From contig DAHVPA010000027.1 of the NCBI GenBank assembly GCA_027318525.1, positions 1 to 13,828 of the forward strand: 13,828 nucleotides of DNA. Reading direction: 5' to 3'. The position numbers and the translations under genes were made by a program. Shown here in pieces: positions 6,536 through 13,828 of this stretch (the first letter of the stretch is position 1; each line of letters begins with the position of its first letter). The stretch comes from Candidatus Cloacimonadota bacterium. Its GTDB lineage: Bacteria; Cloacimonadota; Cloacimonadia; Cloacimonadales; Cloacimonadaceae. A model generated the notes under the pieces. The model was not told the DNA's origin. It saw only the letters and a program-made list of their open reading frames with translations, and made no database searches.

Positions 6536-8575
6536 ATGAATAATTATTTCATGGAAACCCATCACCATGAGTGGCTGCTTACTAATAAAAGAGGCGGTTA
6601 TGCCATGGGTACCGGCAATCTCATCAATCAGCGTAAGTATCATGGATTGTTGATTGCCAGTGATGAAAAATTTCAACGCACACATCTTGTTGCCGGAATG
6701 GAAGAACTGATAGAATGGAGAGGTGAATCGTTTCATCTGGATAGTAACAACTACAGCAACTGCGTATACCCGGAAGGATTTCTGCATCTGGTTAAACCAT
6801 GGTTAAGACCATATCCCATTTTTCTCTATTCAGCTCTTCCCCATCAGGAAGATATCCTGATTCTCAAAGAACTGTTTATGGCTGAAGAAGACAACACCAT
6901 ACTGATCAAATATACAAATATGGGTAAACATAAGCTGCATTTTGAATTGCACCCCAAGTTTACGATGCATAACCATCATCAGATTAATTCCCCAGGTTTG
7001 TTAGACCGAGAAAACTATCAGACCGAGATAAAAGACTTGGAAACTGAGAAACTCATGGAAGCAAGACGTAATTCTAACCAGGTTTCAGTATATGGTGCTA
7101 TCACAAAAGGTGAAGTCAAAGAAAACAGATTCTCATACTATAATGTGTTTTATCCCTGGGAAGTTATGAATGGTTACGATGGAATTGGAGACCAGATAAC
7201 TCTTTTTGAAATCAAGTTTAGCCTTGCACCGGGTGAATCTGCAAACGTTCTCTTCTCTGATAGACCACTTACCAAAGTTAGCAAACAGGCAGATGAGATT
7301 CAGGAAAGATATAGAAATCTGCCCCTTCCCAAAGATTATCCGCGTTTGGATAGTTCAAAGCCTGGCTTGCTGGAAAAGCTTGATTTTAATGACAATCTGC
7401 TGTTTAATCGGGAAGAGTATTTACAAATACTTGAATTTGCCCTGACTGATTTTATCAGTAATGACGACATTGTGGCAGGTTATCCATGGTATGGTCCCTG
7501 GGGCAGAGATACGATGTTTACGCTGAACGCTCTTCTCCACACAAACAGACATCTTGATAAGGTGGAGAATATTCTTAGAAAATACAGCACACATATTAAG
7601 GACGGATTAATCCCCAACATGCTGCCTGAGAGCGGCAGAGAAGCAAACTATGACTCGGTCGATGCTACTCTCTGGTTCATAATATTGTTGAATAAAATGG
7701 GTAAACGAAAAAAGAGTGTTCGATATTGGGACGAGGTGATTGGGTATTCTGAGCAGATTATCAAAGCTATACTGCATAACATTGTGCATCCATTTCATAT
7801 CAGAAATGACGGTCTAATTGAACTTCACAATGATTTTGCCCATGCCACCTGGATGGATATCAGGTTGGATGGTATTGCAATAACTCCCAGAGATGGAGCT
7901 CCTGTAGAAATCAATGCCTTATGGTATAATGCCGTATGTTCTTATGAAGCTATGCATGAGACTCGCAATTCTATATCAAAGCGATTCAAAAATCCTGATG
8001 CTGCGATTTTATCTTATAAAGGATTGATTAAAGACGCTTTCCAAAAATTTTGGCACAATGGTTATTTGGCTGACCGGCTTTATGGGGATGAACCGGTTAT
8101 GGAAATCCGTCCCAATGCACTCTTGGCAACAGCCTTGCCCTATAACCTGCTTTCAGAAGAACAGATTGAACAAGTCTTTTTACATGCATATAAAGAGCTT
8201 TATACATATTATGGGATCAGGTCTCTTTCTCCTAATGACATCAAATTTAAAAAGAAATATTATGGCGTTCAACAGGTAAGAGATCTTGCCTGTCATAACG
8301 GAAGTGTGTGGGCATGGCTGCTGGGAGCTTTTTGTGGAGTATATCTTAAAGCTTATGCCCATAAGAAAACTTCAAAAGAACTGGTATATGATCTGACAAA
8401 TTTCATCGGTAACCTCAGACAAAGCTTTATGAAAGGGCATATCGCTTCGGTTGCAGAATTATGGGATGGAGATGCTCCGCATTTCCCCAAAGGTGCTCCG
8501 GCTATGGCATGGAGTGTGGCTGCCTTGTATAACGTTGAACTGTATATTGCACATCTGGAGGCAAATCCTCGATGA
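6536..8575 (+). CDS. glycogen debranching enzyme (amylo-alpha-1,6-glucosidase, GH133)
   Basis: A 679-residue cytoplasmic enzyme of the bacterial/archaeal debranching type, expected to hydrolyse alpha-1,6 branch points of glycogen-like glucan. The N-terminal GDE_N domain is marked by NKRGGYAMGTGNLINQRKYHG (residues 17-37; shown in part here as GGYAMGTGN and KYHGLL). The C-terminal (alpha/alpha)6-barrel domain carries AGYPWYGPWGRDT (314-326), DATLWF (376-381), TWMD (438-441), RPNALLA (525-531), HNGSVWAW (587-594) and ELWDGDAPH (641-649). The acidic residues in these blocks are the likely catalytic and substrate-binding groups. There is no signal peptide. AGAGG sits five bases before the ATG. 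It is the first gene of a six-gene run, and its stop overlaps the glycosyltransferase start (ATGA). Confidence 0.93.
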   Translation: MNNYFMETHHHEWLLTNKRGGYAMGTGNLINQRKYHGLLIASDEKFQRTHLVAGMEELIEWRGESFHLDSNNYSNCVYPEGFLHLVKPWLRPYPIFLYSALPHQEDILILKELFMAEEDNTILIKYTNMGKHKLHFELHPKFTMHNHHQINSPGLLDRENYQTEIKDLETEKLMEARRNSNQVSVYGAITKGEVKENRFSYYNVFYPWEVMNGYDGIGDQITLFEIKFSLAPGESANVLFSDRPLTKVSKQADEIQERYRNLPLPKDYPRLDSSKPGLLEKLDFNDNLLFNREEYLQILEFALTDFISNDDIVAGYPWYGPWGRDTMFTLNALLHTNRHLDKVENILRKYSTHIKDGLIPNMLPESGREANYDSVDATLWFIILLNKMGKRKKSVRYWDEVIGYSEQIIKAILHNIVHPFHIRNDGLIELHNDFAHATWMDIRLDGIAITPRDGAPVEINALWYNAVCSYEAMHETRNSISKRFKNPDAAILSYKGLIKDAFQKFWHNGYLADRLYGDEPVMEIRPNALLATALPYNLLSEEQIEQVFLHAYKELYTYYGIRSLSPNDIKFKKKYYGVQQVRDLACHNGSVWAWLLGAFCGVYLKAYAHKKTSKELVYDLTNFIGNLRQSFMKGHIASVAELWDGDAPHFPKGAPAMAWSVAALYNVELYIAHLEANPR

Positions 8576-9915
8576 AAGTATTAATGTTTACCTGGGAATT
8601 TCCTCCATTCATTTCAGGCGGTTTGGGAATGGCTTGTTATGGAATGGTCCAATCACTGCTGAAAATCGGAATCAAGGTTGATTTGGTATTGCCAACGCGC
8701 GACCTGGTTTACTTTCCTTTATCTATTCCGGAAGACGTGGATAACCTCCCTGCTGTATTCATTGAACCGAAAAAGCACAAGGAATACAGCTCAATAAGTT
8801 TTGGAAGCGTCAAAGAAAGGTTGGATTACATTGGGATTACAAAACATCCGGAAAGCTATATTCAATTGGGTGAAATTAAGAAATTCTTCAGGTTATCCAA
8901 AAGCTACGAGTCCAGTGAGCAAGTTCATTGGACAGATTCTGATAAACTGTTGGACGAGGCTTTAATCAATCTTACAGGGGAAGAAGACTTGATTAGAAAA
9001 GTTCAGGAATACACTCTGCGTGCCCAGAAAGTGGCTTCTACCCTAAAGTATGATATTGTCCACGCCCATGACTGGTTATGCTATCCAGCCGGAATGATCG
9101 CCAGAAAAGTCAGCGGAAAACCACTGGTCGTTCATATCCATGCTACTGAATTTGACCGCTCGGGCGGTCCCGGAGACGAACGTATCCACAACATAGAATA
9201 TGCAGGGATGATGTTTGCAGACAGGGTTATTGCTGTATCTCAATATACTGCACAAATGATTATGTCCAGATATATAATCGATTCAGGCAACATCAGAATT
9301 GTTCACAATGCGTTTTCAGTAAAAGAGGATATGAACGATACAAAACAAAGAATATTCAAGGGTCCCACAATATTATTCTTAGGCAGAATAACCTTACAGA
9401 AAGGTCCCGACTACTTTCTTGAGGTTGCCGAAAAAGTATTGTTTAAGTATCCCCATGCAAGATTTATAGTCGCCGGAACAGGTGATATGGGGAGAATGCT
9501 ATTGCACCGTTCAGCCCAACTCAGGCTTAAAAACCGTTTTCTATTTACCGGATTTCTTAATCGCAAACAGGTTGAGAGAATATTACTGGCTGCAGACGTA
9601 TATGTGATGCCATCTGTATCAGAACCTTTTGGGATAGCACCTCTGGAAGCAATGGCTTATGGTGTGACCTCTATCATATCAAAACAATCCGGAGTTGCTG
9701 AGGTAGTAAATAACGTTTTTAAAATAGATTTCTGGGATACGGATAGAATGGCAGAGACGATTGGCTACTTAATCGAAAATCCAGAATTATGCAAAAAAAT
9801 GGGTCACGATAGTAAGGAAGAAGTAAATCATATCTTGTGGGATGCAGCAGCTGACAAAATCCGGGATGTATATATCCATGTCCTTGAAGATTTTCTGGCT
9901 ACAAACAAAGCTTAG
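8572..9915 (+). CDS. GT4-family glycosyltransferase, glycogen-synthase-like
   Basis: A 447-residue GT-B fold enzyme. The N-terminal domain opens with FTWEFPPFISGGLGMAC (residues 6-22), the glycine-rich loop that holds the acceptor or nucleotide phosphate in starch and glycogen synthases, and contains HAHDW (164-168). The C-terminal donor-binding domain shows GRITLQKG (271-278) and the E-x7-E block EPFGIAPLEAMAYG (351-364). It should transfer glucose from a nucleotide sugar to growing alpha-1,4-glucan; whether the donor is ADP- or UDP-glucose cannot be told. It is cytoplasmic, with no signal peptide. GGAGG at 8557-8561 inside the upstream gene supports the ATG, and the four-base overlap suggests coupled translation. 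A role in another polysaccharide is possible but less likely given the flanking debranching and GH57 enzymes. Confidence 0.88.
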   Translation: MKVLMFTWEFPPFISGGLGMACYGMVQSLLKIGIKVDLVLPTRDLVYFPLSIPEDVDNLPAVFIEPKKHKEYSSISFGSVKERLDYIGITKHPESYIQLGEIKKFFRLSKSYESSEQVHWTDSDKLLDEALINLTGEEDLIRKVQEYTLRAQKVASTLKYDIVHAHDWLCYPAGMIARKVSGKPLVVHIHATEFDRSGGPGDERIHNIEYAGMMFADRVIAVSQYTAQMIMSRYIIDSGNIRIVHNAFSVKEDMNDTKQRIFKGPTILFLGRITLQKGPDYFLEVAEKVLFKYPHARFIVAGTGDMGRMLLHRSAQLRLKNRFLFTGFLNRKQVERILLAADVYVMPSVSEPFGIAPLEAMAYGVTSIISKQSGVAEVVNNVFKIDFWDTDRMAETIGYLIENPELCKKMGHDSKEEVNHILWDAAADKIRDVYIHVLEDFLATNKA

Positions 9916-9924
9916 GATGACATA

Positions 9925-11121
9925 ATGTTAAATATCGTTTTCTATTTTCAGGTTCACCAACCTTATAGACTAAGACATTTTAATGTCTTGGATGTAGGCA
10001 GAAATAGTGGTTATTTTGACGATGCCAGCAATCGCTCTATCATGCAAAAGGTTGCTGCCAAATGCTATCTGCCGACAAATCAGCTATTACTGGAATTGAT
10101 TAAGAAACACAAAGGCAGCTTCAAAATAGCATACTCCATAACTGGGACAGCAATTGAACAATTCAAACAATACTCACCGGAAGTCCTGGATTCGTTTAAA
10201 CAACTGGTGGATACTGGATGTGTTGAATTGATCGGAGAGACTTATTATCATTCTTTGAGTTTTCTATATGATACAAATGAGTTTCTTGAGCAGGTTTATA
10301 TGCACAGAGCTCTGATAAAAAAGGAATTTGGGTATGATACAACAACTTTCCGCAATACTGAGCTCATTTATCAGGACACACTATCAGACGTAATCTATGA
10401 AATAGAAGGATTTAAAACTATAATTACGGAAGGAGTGGACAGAGTCTTAGACTGGCGCTCTCCCCTCTATGCCTATAAAAACTATTCCAAATCGTTAAAC
10501 CTGCTTCTAAAATACTACCAATTATCAGATGATATAGCCTTCAGATTTTCCAACCGGGATTGGCCAGAGTTCCCACTGACAGTGCCAAAGTTTGTCCGTT
10601 GGATTGATCACCTGACCTTGTCAGAAAATCAAAATCGTAACCAATTCCTAAATTTGTTTATGGATTATGAAACTTTTGGAGAACATCAATGGGCAGAAAC
10701 AGGAATCTTTGACTTCATTAAACACCTCCCGGCTGAAGTGTTAAAACGTGACAACCTTGGTTTTATTACACCTTGTGAAACTTCAGAATATGCAAATTAT
10801 CAACAGGAAGGCATCAGTTTTAAAGAAGCTGTTTCATGGGCTGACGCTGAACGAGACCTAAGCGCTTGGCTGGAAAACGATATGCAAAAGAATGCTATAG
10901 AAACTTTGTATGACCTATTGGAAAAAGCAAAGCAAAAAGGTGATGCCGAAATCATTAGCCAACTTAGATTGCTTACTACTTCAGACCATTTTTACTATAT
11001 GTGCACCAAGTATTTCCAAGATGGCGATGTTCACAAGTATTTCTCTCCTTATGATTCTCCAGATCAGGCATATATCTATTTCATTAATGTAATGGCAGAT
11101 ATTGAGGAAAGACTCTTATGA
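9925..11121 (+). CDS. GH57-family alpha-glucan hydrolase or glucanotransferase
   Basis: A 398-residue cytoplasmic glycoside hydrolase family 57 protein. The conserved regions are present in order: HQP (residues 11-13), VELIGETYYHSL (100-111), RNTELIYQD (143-151) with Glu146 as likely nucleophile, and MDYETFGEH (246-254) with Asp247 as likely acid/base. GH57 members include alpha-amylases, 4-alpha-glucanotransferases and branching enzymes with retaining mechanisms. This one resembles the GH57 protein found beside debranching enzyme and GT4 genes in Bacteroidota, but the exact activity cannot be assigned. At 398 residues it is at the short end, essentially the catalytic barrel. The start lies nine bases after the GT4 stop, with AGGA overlapping that stop. 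Its own stop overlaps the sigma-54 activator start (ATGA). Confidence 0.9.
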   Translation: MLNIVFYFQVHQPYRLRHFNVLDVGRNSGYFDDASNRSIMQKVAAKCYLPTNQLLLELIKKHKGSFKIAYSITGTAIEQFKQYSPEVLDSFKQLVDTGCVELIGETYYHSLSFLYDTNEFLEQVYMHRALIKKEFGYDTTTFRNTELIYQDTLSDVIYEIEGFKTIITEGVDRVLDWRSPLYAYKNYSKSLNLLLKYYQLSDDIAFRFSNRDWPEFPLTVPKFVRWIDHLTLSENQNRNQFLNLFMDYETFGEHQWAETGIFDFIKHLPAEVLKRDNLGFITPCETSEYANYQQEGISFKEAVSWADAERDLSAWLENDMQKNAIETLYDLLEKAKQKGDAEIISQLRLLTTSDHFYYMCTKYFQDGDVHKYFSPYDSPDQAYIYFINVMADIEERLL

Positions 11122-12539
11122 CAACCACTAAACCTGCCAGACAAATTCTCCTCTTAGAACCTGATAAAGTTCTAGCTTCTGAAATAGCCAAAGCTTTTGA
11201 TCAGATATGTAATAAATTTTATGTTTGCTCCGACGTTGACACTTTTTCCAAACATGTAAGCTCCAAAGATCTTGACATTATTATCATCAGTCTCTATTCA
11301 GAGAGCCAACCTTTAGCTAGCATGGAGGCTATGAAACGGCTAATAATTGACGTCACTATCAAAGCCAAACTGATTATATATTACAACGATGGCAAAAACC
11401 CTTGGATTAATGAGATTTACAAAGTCGCAAGCACACTGACAATCACTGATTTTATTCCTTTTAGTATCAATCAATTAGTTCAGCAAGCTAATACTGCTTT
11501 GTTGATTAAGAAACATGAAGATGAATACATCAAAAGCTCTTTAAGCAAGTTCGTTTTAAAAAGACGTTTGTTTCAATCAAATCCATTTATAGGAGAATCG
11601 GAAAGCATAAAAAAAGCCAGAGCAATGATCTGTAAACTTGCCATTGCAGATGAAGACATGTTCATAATTGGTGAAACGGGTACAGGTAAAGAAGTGGCTG
11701 CCTATTATTATTATTTCAATTCCAAACGATTTGGGAAACCCTACAATACAGTAAACTGCAGTGCCTTAACTGAGACCTTGATAGAGTCTGAATTATTCGG
11801 ACACATAAAGGGTTCTTTTACTGATGCAGACAGGAACAAAATCGGATTGTTTGAGCTTAGCAGCAAGGGAGTTTTGTTTCTTGATGAGTTAACGAATCTT
11901 TCATTGGCTGCTCAATCAAAGCTCTTACGAGCAATAGAAAATAAGGAAATACAAATTGTCGGGGGTGAATCAAGACGAGTAGACACAAAGCTCATATTTG
12001 CATCGAATGCCGGAATCAAACGCCTGTCTCATCCTGAGGTTGTCAGAAAAGATCTATTTTACAGAATCGAAGGTAATATTGTAGAACTCGCTCCATTACG
12101 AGAAAGAGGTGAGGATGTATTTTTGATTCTTAACTACTTCCTAAACAGGTATGCTTCTGATCATCACTATGTCGACTACTATGGCATTGTTGATGTTAAA
12201 CAAGACTTAATGTCATATAGTTGGCCTGGGAATGTCAGGGAACTCAAAAGCTTTTGTAAGTTGCTTCTAATCAATGAACACATGATTAATGCAAAAACAC
12301 TTCGCAGTTTCCTATATAAAAAGAAACTGATCAATAAAGACTATTATGATCCTGGTTCCGATTTTTTGAAAGACACTAATTTTAAATCTGCAACTGCCAG
12401 CTTTGAATCAGCATATCTTAAACATCAGCTTGAGACCTACAATTGGCAGATAAGCAAAACTGCAGAAGTAATAGGTTTGGAAAGAACTACTCTCTATAAG
12501 AAAATGAAACAATTAAACATCAAACAACCAAGATCTTAA
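11118..12539 (+). CDS. sigma-54-dependent transcriptional activator with degenerate receiver domain
   Basis: A 473-residue NtrC-like protein in three parts. Residues 8-130 have a receiver fold pattern (LLLEPD at 11-16, DIIIIS at 53-58), but Ser58 stands where the phosphoacceptor Asp should be. The lysine near DFIPF (111-115) is also missing, so it is a pseudo-receiver. Residues 155-385 form the AAA+ domain: Walker A GETGTGKE (185-192), sigma-54 contact loop GSFTDA (232-237; canonical GAFTGA), Walker B GVLFLDE (251-257), arginine-finger block RKDLFYRI (310-317) and SWPGNVREL (368-376). Residues 428-468 are a Fis-type helix-turn-helix. It should drive sigma-54 promoters, possibly in response to a ligand or protein rather than phosphorylation. 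It overlaps the GH57 gene by four bases, suggesting a regulatory link with glucan metabolism. Its targets are not visible in this window. Confidence 0.92.
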   Translation: MTTTKPARQILLLEPDKVLASEIAKAFDQICNKFYVCSDVDTFSKHVSSKDLDIIIISLYSESQPLASMEAMKRLIIDVTIKAKLIIYYNDGKNPWINEIYKVASTLTITDFIPFSINQLVQQANTALLIKKHEDEYIKSSLSKFVLKRRLFQSNPFIGESESIKKARAMICKLAIADEDMFIIGETGTGKEVAAYYYYFNSKRFGKPYNTVNCSALTETLIESELFGHIKGSFTDADRNKIGLFELSSKGVLFLDELTNLSLAAQSKLLRAIENKEIQIVGGESRRVDTKLIFASNAGIKRLSHPEVVRKDLFYRIEGNIVELAPLRERGEDVFLILNYFLNRYASDHHYVDYYGIVDVKQDLMSYSWPGNVRELKSFCKLLLINEHMINAKTLRSFLYKKKLINKDYYDPGSDFLKDTNFKSATASFESAYLKHQLETYNWQISKTAEVIGLERTTLYKKMKQLNIKQPRS

Positions 12540-12543
12540 AAAA

Positions 12544-13416
12544 ATGAAATACAAATCTTATCTGGTTATTACATCTTTACTGGCTGCAATTCTTCTGTGG
12601 ATGATTATTCGTTTGTTTACAGTAACAACATCAACAATCATATTACCGATTAATAATGACAGTTTAAATATGTTTTCAACAATCAAACAGCAACCCATCA
12701 AACTAGAGATTGTCCTGCAAGGGACTGGTTATAACATCATTAAATTCTACTTCAGTAATCGAAAGCTAAGCTATATGCACAACAACCCTAATACTATATC
12801 TGATGTTGTTGATGTATCAGATTTGGCATTCAATAACGCCAGTGCTTTGAATATTCATAGTATAAAACTTATCTCAGATAAGTCATTATCAAAAACTATG
12901 GAAAGCAAAGAGCTAAAGATCGAACTGATTTTTTCTGATGATGATGCTAAACGATTCTATATGACAAAAAGCTTTAAGCTTTCCCAATCAATCGTCAAAG
13001 TGAAAGGTCCATCCACAGAACTTTCAAAGATTAATTCTGTAAAAACGAGTCCGATTAATTTAAAACAATTGGAAGAAGATAGGTTTCAGATTAATCTCAT
13101 TAATCCCAATCCTGCTTTGATCCTTAGTACATATTTTGTAGAAGCAATAAGCAACCACAAGCAATTATATACACGAGTTTTTTTAAACATACCAATCTCT
13201 GATGATGAAAGATATTCATTTTATCCTTCTTCTATAACCATCAGAGTAGCATCAGAAAGTGATGATATTAATCGAATGACAGAGAACGACTTTAAGGTAT
13301 TAGCAGATGTGTCATCAATTGCTTCAGGTTATGGCAATCTAAATATTATAATTCCAGATAAGTTGCTTCTTCTGGAGTACACTCCAATGAAAGTAAGAAT
13401 TTCACTCAAGAAATAG
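12544..13416 (+). CDS. YbbR-domain protein, membrane-anchored
   Basis: A 290-residue protein with a single N-terminal membrane segment (about residues 6-26) and an extracytoplasmic beta-rich remainder. The clearest family signature is VKVKGPSTELSKINSV (151-166) followed by TSPINL (168-173), the strand pattern of YbbR repeats. The N-terminal part probably holds a more diverged repeat. In Firmicutes the YbbR protein CdaR regulates the cyclic-di-AMP synthase CdaA; no such synthase is in this window, so that link is not supported here. The gene begins four bases after the sigma-54 activator stop, in an A-rich stretch with no clear Shine-Dalgarno sequence, so translation may depend on coupling. 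It is noticeably AT-rich (two 60-base lines counted by eye: 27% and 33% G+C). The stop is four bases before tsaD. Confidence 0.75.
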   Translation: MKYKSYLVITSLLAAILLWMIIRLFTVTTSTIILPINNDSLNMFSTIKQQPIKLEIVLQGTGYNIIKFYFSNRKLSYMHNNPNTISDVVDVSDLAFNNASALNIHSIKLISDKSLSKTMESKELKIELIFSDDDAKRFYMTKSFKLSQSIVKVKGPSTELSKINSVKTSPINLKQLEEDRFQINLINPNPALILSTYFVEAISNHKQLYTRVFLNIPISDDERYSFYPSSITIRVASESDDINRMTENDFKVLADVSSIASGYGNLNIIIPDKLLLLEYTPMKVRISLKK

Positions 13417-13420
13417 TGTT

Positions 13421-13828
13421 ATGCAAAAAATTCTAGCGATCGAATCATCCTGCGACGATACCTCTGTGGCTATAATCAATACCAAATACCAGATTTTGGC
13501 TATGCATACATCCTCACAGAAAGAACACCTACAGTTTGGCGGAGTCCTTCCTGAACTTGCTTCCAGGTTACATATGAAGAACATTATGTACTTGGTAGAG
13601 CATGTCTTAACTGATGCAAGATTAACTAAGGAAGATATATCTGCAATTGCTGTCTCAATAAATCCGGGTTTAATTGGCTCATTGATAGTAGGGCTTTCTT
13701 TTGCCAAAAGTCTGGCTTGGAGTTTACAGATTCCCTGTATTACTGTTAATCACATGTTAGCTCATGTTTTTGCCAATTATATTGAACACGAGGGGATTGA
13801 AACACCATTTTTAGCCTTAATCGTTTCT
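13421..13828 (+). CDS. TsaD, tRNA N6-threonylcarbamoyladenosine synthesis protein (5' part, runs off window)
   Basis: The first 136 residues of the Kae1/Qri7/YgjD (Gcp) family protein, open to the window edge. TsaD transfers the threonylcarbamoyl group to A37 of tRNAs reading ANN codons, with TsaB and TsaE. Visible features are AIESSCDDTSVAI (residues 6-18), LPELASRLH (43-51), PGLIGSLIVG (82-91) and the metal-binding NHMLAH with His111 and His115, the same numbers as in E. coli. A notable change is Asn81 where most members have Gly (GPGL becomes NPGL). The ATG at 13421 lies four bases after the YbbR stop; no strong ribosome-binding site is seen. It is probably a housekeeping gene co-transcribed at the distal end of the glucan operon. 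The older name O-sialoglycoprotein endopeptidase is a misnomer. Confidence 0.95.
   Translation, partial: MQKILAIESSCDDTSVAIINTKYQILAMHTSSQKEHLQFGGVLPELASRLHMKNIMYLVEHVLTDARLTKEDISAIAVSINPGLIGSLIVGLSFAKSLAWSLQIPCITVNHMLAHVFANYIEHEGIETPFLALIVS

Noticed and set aside
1..13828. CRISPR array, transposon, tRNA/rRNA or defence island
   Set aside because: No spaced long repeats, transposase motifs, cloverleaf or rRNA sequence, nor known defence domains were seen on either strand.

Overview
The window carries eight complete genes and one gene cut by the right edge, all on the + strand. They form three transcription blocks preceded by a 449-base non-coding leader. Base composition is AT-rich: short stretches counted by eye run near 40% G+C on the left and near 30% in the genes at 11.1-13.4 kb. 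The gene set points to a didermic bacterium: a lipoprotein with an outer-membrane-type sorting residue and a very long beta-rich secreted protein. The debranching enzyme / GT4 / GH57 gene trio and the ESSCDDTS start of TsaD suggest the FCB (Bacteroidota-Chlorobiota-Fibrobacterota) side of the tree. Cloacimonadota is my best guess, but it is an inference from gene content only.

Layout. (a) 1-449 has no convincing gene but holds a degenerate tandem array with an 11-nt period (159-246), in which a perfect 29-bp inverted repeat (188-216) is embedded. (b) 450-1622 encodes a TPR lipoprotein, closed by a strong intrinsic terminator (1647-1680). (c) 1712-6299 is a tight group: a UmuD-like autocleaving S24 peptidase without an adjacent umuC, a 1117-residue probable outer-membrane beta-barrel protein, and a TSUP-family (TauE/SafE/YfcA) membrane transporter. 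(d) 6300-6535 is a regulatory-looking gap with three 11-nt GCAGAG direct repeats, two competing hairpins, a perfect 16-bp inverted repeat and a sigma-70-like promoter. (e) 6536 to beyond 13828 is a tightly packed run of six genes: glycogen debranching enzyme, GT4 glycogen-synthase-like glycosyltransferase, GH57 alpha-glucanase, a sigma-54 activator with a degenerate receiver domain, a YbbR-domain membrane-anchored protein, and tsaD (5' part only).

How it fits together. The three carbohydrate enzymes lack signal peptides and should act in the cytoplasm on a storage alpha-glucan: the GT4 protein elongates, the GH133 protein removes branches, and the GH57 protein cuts or transfers alpha-1,4 chains. 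The sigma-54 activator starts inside the end of the GH57 gene, so it is translationally linked to the cassette. It lacks a phosphorylatable aspartate, so it is probably not controlled by a classical histidine kinase. YbbR and TsaD look like housekeeping genes sharing the transcript. I see no defence system, CRISPR array, transposase, tRNA or rRNA. The parts most worth a second look are the two 11-nt-periodic intergenic arrays, the orphan umuD grouped with a giant surface protein, and the pseudo-receiver sigma-54 regulator.
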